From Pseudomonas sp. KU26590 (GTDB lineage: Bacteria; Pseudomonadota; Gammaproteobacteria; Pseudomonadales; Pseudomonadaceae): 64,000 bases of DNA. The notes below the pieces were generated by a model. The model worked only from the letters and a program-made list of their open reading frames with translations. It was not told the origin of the DNA and did no database searches. Position 1 is the stretch's first letter. Each line of letters starts with the position of its first letter. The position numbers and the translations under genes were made by a program. Location: contig NZ_CP110644.1 of the NCBI RefSeq assembly GCF_026153515.1, forward strand, positions 3,129,501-3,193,500, given 5' to 3'. Positions 7,991 to 16,189 of the stretch are shown piece after piece.

Positions 7991-9920
7991 AACCCGGCTG
8001 CTGATCGTCGATGACAACACCGCGACCCGCTACGCTCTGCGTCGGCGCATGGAACGTCAGGGCTTTTTGGTGTCCGAAGCCGGCACCGGAACCGAAGGCC
8101 TGGCGCTGATCGCCGAGCGACTCCCCGACGCGCTGATCCTCGACGTCAACTTGCCGGACATGAGCGGCTTCGACATTGTTCGCCAGTTGCGCGCAGCGCC
8201 CCGCACGGCGCTGTTGCCGGTGGTGCATGTGTCGGCGGCGTCGATTCAGACCGGCGATATCGTGACCGGCCTGGAAGCCGGCGCGGACGCCTATCTGGTG
8301 CACCCGGTCGACCCCGACGTGCTGCTCGCCACCCTGCGCACGTTGCTGCGGGTGCGTGACACCGAGTACGCGCTGCGCGACAGCGAGGAGCGTTTTCGCG
8401 AGATATTCGCCAACGTCTCGGCGCCGATTGCGGTCATGGACGGCAGCCTGAAAGTCCACGAGGCCAACCACGCCTTTGCCCAGCTGCTCGGTCAAGGCGC
8501 CGATGAGGGGTCGGTGCTGCGCAGCTTCAGCGAAGACCAGGGTTCGGCGCTGGACGGGCTGCGTGAAGCGCTGGAAGCGGGCGAGCGCTGGATGGGCACC
8601 CTGAGCATGCGGGTCAAGGGTGAAACGCGCGACACCGAATGGCAGGTGTCGCCGTACAGGATCAGCGGCATGAGCCTGGTCTTCATTGAGGACGTCACCG
8701 AGCACCGCCGCCGCGAGCAGTCGCACCTGCAGCAACTGGACTCGGTCAACACCCGGTTGGCCCATGAAGTCGCCGAGCGGGCGCGGACCGAAGAGCAACT
8801 GCTGCAAGCGCAGAAAATGGACGCCATCGGCAAACTCACCGGCGGCATCGCCCACGACTTCAATAACCTCTTGACGGGTATCGTCACCGGGCTTGAGCTG
8901 ATCAAGAAACGCACGGAAGACGGCCGCACGGAAAAGGTCATGGCCTATGCCGATGCCGCCCTGGCGTCGGCAAAAAGCGCCTCGGCACTGACCCATCGTC
9001 TGCTGGCGTTCGCCCGCCAGCAGCCCCTCGACACGCGCGCTTCGGACGTCAACCAGTACGTGCGTTCCCTTGAGGACCTGCTGGGCCGCACCATCGGCAA
9101 AGGCATCTGCCTGAGACTGGAGCTGACCTCGCGCAGCGCCGTGGCGATGGTCGACGCGGGCCAGCTGGAAAGCGCCCTGCTTAATCTGGTGATCAACGCC
9201 CGTGACGCCATGCCGTCGGGCGGCAATATCTGGATCAGCACCTTCGAAACCTATTCCCAAGGCCATTCGCGTATGGCGGATGGGGCGTACATCGCCCTGA
9301 CCGTGCGCGATGACGGCCTCGGCATCGAGCACCACTTGATCGACAAGGTGTTCGACCCGTTCTTTACCACCAAGCCGATCGGCCAGGGCACTGGCCTGGG
9401 CCTGTCGACCATCTACGGTTTCGCCCGGCAGTCGGGCGGCGACGTGCAGATTCGCAGCGTCGTCGGCCACGGCACCGAAGTGACGTTGATGTTGCCGGCG
9501 GCGGACGAGCAGAGCGTCGAACCCCAGCCGCCCGCTGCCGTTGCGGCGCAGGGGGCAGGGGAGCACGTGCTCATCGTCGAAGACACGGCGTCGGTGCGCA
9601 TGTTCGTCAATGAAGTGCTCACCGATGCCGGGTACCGCTGCACCCCGGTCGCCGACGTCGGCACGGCGCTGTCGTGCCTTGAGCACGACGGCACCATCGA
9701 CCTGTTGCTCACCGACGTGGGCATGCCCGAGATGAATGGCCGCGAGGTCGCCCAGCGCGGTCGCGGGTGGCGTCCTGACCTGCCGGTGCTGTTCATGACC
9801 GGTTATGCCGAGAACGCGCTCAACCGCCAGGATTTTCTCGGTGAGCGCATGGACATGATTCTCAAGCCGTTTCAGCTGGTGGAGTTTCTGTCGAAGGTGC
9901 GCGCCATGCTGGATGCCTGA
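7980..9920 (+). CDS. REC-PAS-histidine kinase-REC hybrid, end of the rsb operon
   Basis: A 646-aa cytosolic hybrid. Order: receiver domain with Asp55 (LILDVNLPD); PAS domain about 135-255; coiled coil; HisKA with His292 in IAHDFNNLL; HATPase with NLVINARDAM, DDGLGI and GTGLGLSTIYGF; and a second receiver domain with its acceptor Asp near 579 (LLLTDVGMPEM). The N-terminal receiver could be charged by the preceding kinase and tune this one. There is no DNA-binding, GGDEF or EAL output, so the final effector must be encoded elsewhere. The last 150 bp before the phytochrome gene carry no recognisable terminator. Confidence 0.9.
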   Translation: MKPETRLLIVDDNTATRYALRRRMERQGFLVSEAGTGTEGLALIAERLPDALILDVNLPDMSGFDIVRQLRAAPRTALLPVVHVSAASIQTGDIVTGLEAGADAYLVHPVDPDVLLATLRTLLRVRDTEYALRDSEERFREIFANVSAPIAVMDGSLKVHEANHAFAQLLGQGADEGSVLRSFSEDQGSALDGLREALEAGERWMGTLSMRVKGETRDTEWQVSPYRISGMSLVFIEDVTEHRRREQSHLQQLDSVNTRLAHEVAERARTEEQLLQAQKMDAIGKLTGGIAHDFNNLLTGIVTGLELIKKRTEDGRTEKVMAYADAALASAKSASALTHRLLAFARQQPLDTRASDVNQYVRSLEDLLGRTIGKGICLRLELTSRSAVAMVDAGQLESALLNLVINARDAMPSGGNIWISTFETYSQGHSRMADGAYIALTVRDDGLGIEHHLIDKVFDPFFTTKPIGQGTGLGLSTIYGFARQSGGDVQIRSVVGHGTEVTLMLPAADEQSVEPQPPAAVAAQGAGEHVLIVEDTASVRMFVNEVLTDAGYRCTPVADVGTALSCLEHDGTIDLLLTDVGMPEMNGREVAQRGRGWRPDLPVLFMTGYAENALNRQDFLGERMDMILKPFQLVEFLSKVRAMLDA

Positions 9921-10073
9921 TGTGAATGGATGGTTTTTTTCGCTAATCAGTGACTTTGAAGTGTTTGAGGCAGCTGGTTTTTGTTACCGTGTAGCCCATT
10001 CCCACCCGTGCCGTCCTTTGGCACACCTGCCGACGCCGTTTGCTCAAACGTTGAAGGTTGAAGGAGCAAAACC

Positions 10074-12329
10074 TTGACCCTCACCGATGACGTCCTTCAA
10101 AGCGCGATAGACCAGTGCGCGCGCGAGCCGATCCAGATTCCCGGGAGCATTCAGCCCCAGGGCTTTCTGCTGGTCATCAATGAGGCGACCTCGACCGTCA
10201 TTCAGGTCAGTGCCAACGTCAGCGACTGGCTGGGGCTTGATCCGCAGTCGTTGATTGGCGCAACGCTGTCCGGCGTGTTCGCCGAACACGAGCGACTGCT
10301 CCAGCGCTTGCAGGCGCTGCCCGATGAGGAGCAAAACCCCTTCCACCTGGGTGAAGTGCGCTTCCTGCAGGGTTCTAGGGCCGGTCAACCGATGACCATG
10401 ATGGTGCATCGTCATGATCAGGTGCTGATCGCCGAGTTCGAGCCGGCCGGGGACATGAGCGCCGCCTACGGCAACGTGTATCCGCTGATGCGCGGCTTCA
10501 TCAGCCAGATGAATGAGCTGGAAACCATCGACGCGCTGTGTCAGCGCGCGGCGGCCGAGGTCAAGCGCATTACCGGTTTCGGCCGGATTCTGGCCTACCA
10601 TTTCGACGTCGATGGCAACGGCCTGGTCAGCGCTGAAATAGCCGATGACGGCTATGAAAGCATGCTCGGCCTGAGCTTCCCGGCGTCCGACATTCCGGCC
10701 CAGGCACGGGCGATGTATCTGGCCAACCGTATTCGCGTCATCGAAGACGCCAACTACCAGGCATCACCGCTCATACCCACTCACAATCCACTGACCGGCG
10801 CACCGCTGGACCTGACCTTCGCCACTCTGCGCGCGGTGTCGCCCGCGCATTTGCAGTACATGCGCAACATGCAGACGCTGGCGTCGATGTCGATCTCCAT
10901 TGTGGTTCGCGGGCAGTTGTGGGGCCTGGTGTCCTGTCACCATGCCACGCCCCGGCGGGTCAGTTTCCAGACCCGCACCGCGTGCGAACTGCTGGGCAGC
11001 CTGCTGTCGCTGCAAATCGAGAGCAAGGAAGCCCACGTCGACAACCAGCGCATGCTCAGCCTGCGCCGGCAGATCGTGCAGATGCTGGCGGCCATGGCCG
11101 ACCTCGACAGCGTGACCGGCGGCCTGCGCTCCATGCCCCAGGTGTTGCTGGATTTTGCGGGCGCGACCGGCGCGGCGGTGATCTCCGGCGCCAGCGTCGA
11201 TGTCTACGGAGACACGCCCGATCGTGAGCAGCTGGTGAAACTCTCCCAGTGGCTGGGCGACCGCGATCCCCATGGCGTCTTTCGCTCGGACAACGTCAGC
11301 CGCGACATTCCCGAGCTGCCTGCGCTGGCGACCTCGGTCAGCGGCGTGCTGGCGACGACGATCTCCGAGCTGCATTCCAATTTCATCATCTGGTTCCGGC
11401 CCGAGCTCACGCGTGTGGTGAACTGGGCGGGCAAACTTGAGAAGAACATCGGTCCGACCGGCTCCCTGAGTCCGCGTCACAGCTTCGCCCTGTGGGAACA
11501 GACCGTGAGCGGCTTTTCCAGTCCGTGGAACGACATGGTCTGCGAAGCCGTGCTCGAGCTGCGCACGGCGGTGCTGGGCATCGTGCTGCGCAAGGCTGAA
11601 GAAATGGCCGCACTCGCCGATGAGCTGAAGAAGTCCAACAAGGAGCTTGAAGCGTTTTCCTACAGCGTTTCCCATGACTTGCGCGCCCCGTTGCGACACA
11701 TCGCCGGTTACGCCGAGCTGTTGAGCGACGTTGAAGGCAGCAAGTTGTCCGAACGTGGCGTCCGTTTTCTGGAAAACATCACCGATTCGGCACGGTTCGC
11801 GGGTACGCTGGTCGACAATCTGCTGAGCTTTTCGCAGATGGGCCGGTCGGCGATGCGCTTTTCCGACGTTGACCTGAATGCCATGGTCGAGTCGATCCGC
11901 CGGGAAATGCTGCCCGATTATGAAGGCCGTGCGCTGGAGTGGAAGATCAAGGAACGCCTGCCGGTGGTGATCGCCGACGCCGCGTTCCTGCACCTGGCCA
12001 TGCGCAATCTGTTGTCCAATGCGATCAAGTACACCCGCAACCAGGACGCGGCGGTGATTGAGGTCGGCAGTTACGAGGAGGACGGCAAGGTGGTCGTGTA
12101 CATCCGCGATAACGGTGTCGGCTTCGATATGGCGTACGCCGGCAAGCTGTTTGGCGTATTCCAGCGCCTGCACCGCATGGACGAGTTCGAAGGCACCGGC
12201 ATCGGCCTGGCGAGCGTCAGGCGGATCATCGAACGCCATGACGGCACCGTATGGGCGCACAGCCAGCTGGGCCATGGCGCCACCTTTTACTTTGCGCTGC
12301 CAAAGCGCGGTTCGACTGTAACCCTTTGA
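10074..12329 (+). CDS. bphP: bacteriophytochrome histidine kinase
   Basis: A 751-aa red/far-red photoreceptor kinase with PAS (about 1-120), GAF (about 140-310), PHY (about 330-500), HisKA (His534 in YSVSHDLRAPLRH) and HATPase domains. Cys15, just before REPIQIPGSIQP, is the biliverdin attachment position. PASDIP, SPAHLQYMRNM and the PHY tongue motif PRHSF are all present. An oddity is QPQG where most family members have QPHG. It starts at TTG with a good GAAGGAG site. No heme oxygenase (bphO) gene is nearby, so biliverdin must come from elsewhere. A response regulator follows 19 bp after the stop. Confidence 0.93.
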   Translation: MTLTDDVLQSAIDQCAREPIQIPGSIQPQGFLLVINEATSTVIQVSANVSDWLGLDPQSLIGATLSGVFAEHERLLQRLQALPDEEQNPFHLGEVRFLQGSRAGQPMTMMVHRHDQVLIAEFEPAGDMSAAYGNVYPLMRGFISQMNELETIDALCQRAAAEVKRITGFGRILAYHFDVDGNGLVSAEIADDGYESMLGLSFPASDIPAQARAMYLANRIRVIEDANYQASPLIPTHNPLTGAPLDLTFATLRAVSPAHLQYMRNMQTLASMSISIVVRGQLWGLVSCHHATPRRVSFQTRTACELLGSLLSLQIESKEAHVDNQRMLSLRRQIVQMLAAMADLDSVTGGLRSMPQVLLDFAGATGAAVISGASVDVYGDTPDREQLVKLSQWLGDRDPHGVFRSDNVSRDIPELPALATSVSGVLATTISELHSNFIIWFRPELTRVVNWAGKLEKNIGPTGSLSPRHSFALWEQTVSGFSSPWNDMVCEAVLELRTAVLGIVLRKAEEMAALADELKKSNKELEAFSYSVSHDLRAPLRHIAGYAELLSDVEGSKLSERGVRFLENITDSARFAGTLVDNLLSFSQMGRSAMRFSDVDLNAMVESIRREMLPDYEGRALEWKIKERLPVVIADAAFLHLAMRNLLSNAIKYTRNQDAAVIEVGSYEEDGKVVVYIRDNGVGFDMAYAGKLFGVFQRLHRMDEFEGTGIGLASVRRIIERHDGTVWAHSQLGHGATFYFALPKRGSTVTL

Positions 12330-12348
12330 GTGTCGAAGGAGACGCCCA

Positions 12349-12810
12349 ATGCTTAAACCCATTCTTCTGGTGGAAGACAATCCAAACGATCTCGAGCTGA
12401 CCCTTGTCGCTCTTGAACGTAGCCAGTTGGCCAACGAAGTGATTGTGCTGCGTGACGGTGCCGAAGCGCTTGATTACCTGCTGCGCCGCAACCAGCATCA
12501 CGACCGTGTGGCAGGCAACCCGGCGGTACTGCTGCTGGACCTCAAACTGCCGAAAGTCGACGGCCTTGAAGTGCTCAAAGCCATCCGTGAGACCGAGGAG
12601 CTGCGCAGTATTCCCGTGGTGATGCTGACGTCCTCGCGCGAGGAGCCCGATTTAGATCGTGCGTACTCGTTAGGGGTGAACGCTTACGTGGTCAAGCCGG
12701 TCGAATTCAAGGAGTTTGTCTCGGCGATCTCGGATCTTGGCGTGTTCTGGGCAGTCCTGAACGAGCCACCACCGGGTTCCCTGCGACTCGCCCGTCGCCC
12801 AGGCTCCTGA
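12349..12810 (+). CDS. single-domain response regulator, Rcp1/BphR type
   Basis: A 153-aa CheY-like receiver with acidic pocket VEDNPND, phosphoacceptor Asp64 (LLLDLKLPKVDG), conserved Thr in MLTSS and Lys in VVKPV. The long loop RRNQHHDRVAGNPAV before strand 3 is typical of the Rcp1-like regulators that pair with phytochrome kinases. It has an AAGGAG site and sits directly behind bphP, so it is the expected phospho-acceptor. It has no output domain and probably passes phosphate on or binds a partner. Confidence 0.9.
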   Translation: MLKPILLVEDNPNDLELTLVALERSQLANEVIVLRDGAEALDYLLRRNQHHDRVAGNPAVLLLDLKLPKVDGLEVLKAIRETEELRSIPVVMLTSSREEPDLDRAYSLGVNAYVVKPVEFKEFVSAISDLGVFWAVLNEPPPGSLRLARRPGS

Positions 12811-12878
12811 TTCAGGCGCTTGCCGGCCTGCGTAAACGCATTTCTCGCACGCCCTTACTGGAACAATGACTTTTATCC

Positions 12879-15266
12879 ATGTCGTTATCGCAGCTTAAAT
12901 TGCTTTTGGTCGAAGACAGTTCGCTCGACGCCGAGCTGATTCTGCTCACCCTCGAAAACAGCGGGCTAGAGATCGACGCGACGCTGGTCTACAACCACCA
13001 GGAAGTTGAACGCGAGCTCCTGGCCGCGCGGTTCGACCTCATTCTCAGCGACTATCTGCTGCCTGGCTCTTCAGGGGCAGATGTGCTCAACAGCGCGCTG
13101 CGCCTGGCGCCGCAGACACCGTTCATTTTTCTCTCCGGGATTTTCGGTGAGCAGCATGCCGTCGAAATGATGCGCATGGGCGCCATCGATTACGTCCTCA
13201 AGCAGAACATGAAGATGCTGCCCAAGGCGGTGATGCGCGCGGTGGCTGAAGTGCGGGAGCGGGAAAAGCGCCTGTACGCCGAGAAAACCCTGCAAGTGGC
13301 GGAAGTACGCGCTCAGCTGGCGATAGAAGCCGCAGACATGGGTGTGTGGACCTACGATCCGCGCACCGACACGCTGCTGTGGGACGAACGCTGCAAAATG
13401 CTTTACGGCGTTGGCGCCGACACCTCCGTCAGCCTGGCCCTCATGTTTCTGCTCTGCCATCCGCATGACCGCGATCACCTGCACAGCAAGGTCATGGCCG
13501 CGCTGACGGTGGACACCACCTTCCAGATCGAACACCGACTGATCACCGACGACGGCGCCGAGCGCTGGGTGTTTTTAAATGGCCGCTCGCTATTCGAAGA
13601 CGGCCAGTGCGTGCGCTTCACCGGTGTCATGCAGGACATCACCGAGCGCAAACACGCCACCCAGGCGCTGCATCAGCTCAACGACATTCTCGGCGAACGC
13701 GTCGTCCAGCGAACCCGCGAGCGCGACCGCACCTGGGAGCTGTCCCGCGAACTGCTCGGCGTGCTGCATTTCGACATGACGCCGATTGCCCTCAATCCGG
13801 CCTGGGAAGCGACATTGGGCTGGGGCCGCGATGAAGTCGGCCAGCAGCGGTTGAGCGAATTCATACACCCGGATGATCTTGCCGCCACGTTGCGCGAGAC
13901 CGCCAGCATCGCCGACGGCCATGTGACCACGCGCTTCGTCAACCGCATGCGCCATGCCGATGGTGGCTTTCGCTGGTTGTCATGGACCATCGTGCCGGAC
14001 GACGGCCTGATGTACGCCGCCGTGCGCGACATCACCGGCGAGCGCGCAGTGGTGGACGAACTGGCCGCGACCAACAAGCGCTTGCGCGATCAGATCAAGG
14101 AACGTGAACGCGTCGAAGCTGCCCTGCAGCAGATGCAGCGGCTGGAGGTGGTCGGCCAGTTGACCGCTGGCGTGGCCCATGACTTCAACAATTTGCTGAC
14201 GGTGATTCTGACCAGCGCGAATTTCCTCAGCCGGGATCTGGAAAAAGGGGTGTTCACCAAATCCCCTCAGCGCCTGCAGAACATCCGTGAAGCGGGCGAG
14301 CGGGGCGCGAAGCTGACCAGTCAGTTGCTGTCGTTCTCCCGTCGCCAGCGTCTGGAGCCCGTCGCACTGAACCTCAATGACACGATTGCCGGCATGCGCG
14401 AGCTGCTGGGTCGTGCGTTGGGCGGCAGCGTCTGGGTGGAAACCGAACTGGCCGAGGACCTGTGGAGTGCGTTGGTGGACCCGACGCAGACCGAAATGAT
14501 CATCCTCAACCTGGCGATCAACGCGCGGGACGCCATGCCCCAGGGCGGGCAATTGCGCCTGAGCACCTGGAACGAGATGGTCTATCGCCTGCCGCTACGG
14601 CCTGAAGATCCGGAGCCCGGTGCGTATGTGGTGCTGTCGGTCAGCGATTCAGGCTGCGGCATGAGCGCAGAGGTGCTGGCCAAGGCGTTCGAACCGTTCT
14701 TCACCACCAAGGCGGTGGGCAAGGGTTCGGGGCTGGGCCTGGCGCAGGTGTTCGGTTTCGCCAAGCAGTCCGGCGGCGGCGTGAGCATCGACACGGCTGA
14801 AAACGCCGGCACCACGCTGCGCGTTTACCTGCCCAGCGTTGCGCGCACGGCGGTCCCGGTGATCAGCGCCTCCGACATGCCCGGCCGCGCCGACGCCGAC
14901 GACAAGCACCGCACGATTCTCCTTGTCGACGACGATCCGGACGTACGCTCGGTGACGGCGATGATGCTGGTGTCGCTGGGTTATTCGGTGGTCGAGGCGG
15001 ACAGCGGCGACGATGCGTTGAAGAAACTCGACGCCAGCATCGAGCTGCTCCTCACCGACTTCGCCATGCCCAACATGACTGGCGGCGAACTGGCCGAAAT
15101 CGTCCGCCGAGAGCGGCCGCAGCTGCCGATCATGTTCATCACCGGCTTTGCCGACATCGACATCCTCGACGTCGACCCCAAGCTGATCGTGCAGAAGCCC
15201 TACAAGGAAGAAGAACTGGCGAAGAAACTGGCCCGTGTGTTGATGAACGCCTCGGCTGGCCCGTAA
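12879..15266 (+). CDS. REC-PAS-PAS-histidine kinase-REC hybrid downstream of the phytochrome
   Basis: A 795-aa cytosolic hybrid kinase: receiver domain with Asp58 (LILSDYLLPG); two PAS/PAC segments at about 150-260 and 290-395; coiled coil; HisKA with His434 in VAHDFNNLL; HATPase with NLAINARDAM and GSGLGLAQVFGF; and a C-terminal receiver with Asp727 (LLLTDFAMPNM). It follows the bphP-response regulator pair by 68 bp and has the same overall plan as the hybrid ending the rsb operon. The two may therefore be paralogues serving light and stress inputs. No output domain is present. Confidence 0.9.
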   Translation: MSLSQLKLLLVEDSSLDAELILLTLENSGLEIDATLVYNHQEVERELLAARFDLILSDYLLPGSSGADVLNSALRLAPQTPFIFLSGIFGEQHAVEMMRMGAIDYVLKQNMKMLPKAVMRAVAEVREREKRLYAEKTLQVAEVRAQLAIEAADMGVWTYDPRTDTLLWDERCKMLYGVGADTSVSLALMFLLCHPHDRDHLHSKVMAALTVDTTFQIEHRLITDDGAERWVFLNGRSLFEDGQCVRFTGVMQDITERKHATQALHQLNDILGERVVQRTRERDRTWELSRELLGVLHFDMTPIALNPAWEATLGWGRDEVGQQRLSEFIHPDDLAATLRETASIADGHVTTRFVNRMRHADGGFRWLSWTIVPDDGLMYAAVRDITGERAVVDELAATNKRLRDQIKERERVEAALQQMQRLEVVGQLTAGVAHDFNNLLTVILTSANFLSRDLEKGVFTKSPQRLQNIREAGERGAKLTSQLLSFSRRQRLEPVALNLNDTIAGMRELLGRALGGSVWVETELAEDLWSALVDPTQTEMIILNLAINARDAMPQGGQLRLSTWNEMVYRLPLRPEDPEPGAYVVLSVSDSGCGMSAEVLAKAFEPFFTTKAVGKGSGLGLAQVFGFAKQSGGGVSIDTAENAGTTLRVYLPSVARTAVPVISASDMPGRADADDKHRTILLVDDDPDVRSVTAMMLVSLGYSVVEADSGDDALKKLDASIELLLTDFAMPNMTGGELAEIVRRERPQLPIMFITGFADIDILDVDPKLIVQKPYKEEELAKKLARVLMNASAGP

Positions 15267-15280
15267 ATCCTGCGCCCGGT

Positions 15281-15560
15281 CCTATTGGCAGTTGCGTACA
15301 CCCGCAGCACTGGCGGTCGACTCCCATTGTGGGACCAGCTTTAGCCGGGAAAGCGTCGGCAGCCACACCGCGGGATTCATGGCGAACACACTGGCCTTGT
15401 CCCGGCTGAATCCGGTCCTACTGGAAATTGCGTACACCCGTAGCACTGGCGGTGGATTTCGATTGTGGGACCGGCTTTAGCCGGGAAAGCGTCGGGAGCC
15501 ACACCGCGAGATTCATGGCGTACACACTGGCCTCTTCCCGGCTGAAGCCGGTCCTACTGG
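15281..15560. repeat. tandemly duplicated REP pair (136-bp unit, two copies)
   Basis: A 136-bp unit holding two oppositely oriented REP cores is repeated at 15281-15416 and 15417-15552. The copies differ at scattered positions and are joined by a shared CCTACTGG-type boundary. This is the layout of a BIME-like array. The same unit type recurs at about 23590-23824. It fills most of the 427-bp gap between the hybrid kinase and FKBP genes. Confidence 0.85.
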
Positions 15561-15584
15561 AATGTTGTGTACGCCGCAATACCT

Positions 15585-15674
15585 TGTAGGAGCGCGCTTG
15601 CCCGCGAAGGCGTAGGCACATTCGACATCGGCTACGTCTGACACACCGAATTCGCGGGCAAGCGCGCTCCTACA
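15585..15674. repeat. long inverted repeat (second palindrome family)
   Basis: TGTAGGAGCGCGCTTGCCCG starts a 24-bp arm at 15585-15608 whose perfect inverse lies at 15651-15674, with about 42 bp between. It can form a strong hairpin on either strand. It lies between the convergent hybrid kinase and FKBP genes, so it may act as a transcript end. Confidence 0.85.
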
Positions 15675-15693
15675 GGATCAGCGTCAGGCGTGA

Positions 15694-16038
15694 CTACTCA
15701 TCATCCCGGGTCAGTACTTCCAGCAGTTCTATTTCAAAGACCAGATCCGAATTCGGTTTAATGTGCGCGCCCATCGAGCGCGCGCCGTACGCCAGCGCCG
15801 CAGGCACCCGCAACGTGCGGTTGCCGCCGACCTTCATGCCCATCAGCCCAATGTCCCAGCCTTTGATCACGCGCCCCGTGCCAATCACGCATTGAAAGGG
15901 CTTGCCGCGTTCCCAGGAGGAATCGAACACTGTGCCGTCCACCAGCGTTCCGGTGTATTGGGTAGTGATCAGCGCGCCTTTGACGACGGCTTTTCCGGTG
16001 CCTTCCTGCAGATCGATGATGCTCAGTGCTTCAGTCAT
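15694..16038 (-). CDS. FKBP-type peptidyl-prolyl cis-trans isomerase
   Basis: A 114-aa single-domain FKBP without signal peptide, hence cytosolic. Hallmarks are QYTGTLVDGTVFDSSWERGKP, GTGRVIKGWDIGLMGMKVGG and the end IELLEVL. It catalyses prolyl isomerisation in folding. The length is that of a minimal FKBP12-like protein. The ribosome site before the ATG is weak. It stands alone, with the REP array downstream. Confidence 0.92.
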   Translation of the reverse strand: MTEALSIIDLQEGTGKAVVKGALITTQYTGTLVDGTVFDSSWERGKPFQCVIGTGRVIKGWDIGLMGMKVGGNRTLRVPAALAYGARSMGAHIKPNSDLVFEIELLEVLTRDDE

Positions 16039-16118
16039 GTTCAGATTTCCACGGCGAGATGGCGCGAGATGCTAGTCAGCCCATCGCCCCCTTGCAACGC
16101 TCCCGCACATTGCAAAGC

Positions 16119-16160
16119 AAAAAAAAACGGCGCGGCCCTTTACAGGGTCACGCCGTTTTC
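16119..16160 (-). terminator. intrinsic terminator of the ketoglutarate-semialdehyde dehydrogenase gene
   Basis: On the minus strand, AACGGCG, an internal GGGCC-rich loop and CGCCGTT are followed by a run of T residues (A tract at 16119-16127 on the plus strand). It begins 30 bp after the stop of the dehydrogenase gene. Confidence 0.85.
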
Positions 16161-16189
16161 ATTGGCCTGAGTGAACGGGCCAATCACCA

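Noticed and set aside
7806..9686. A 626-codon minus-strand frame opposite the hybrid kinase
   Set aside because: Shadow frame created by third-position GC bias; no start signal or domain.
15281..15674. Repeated palindromes resembling a CRISPR array
   Set aside because: The units are REP pairs with shared, not unique, spacers and variable orientation; no cas genes are present.
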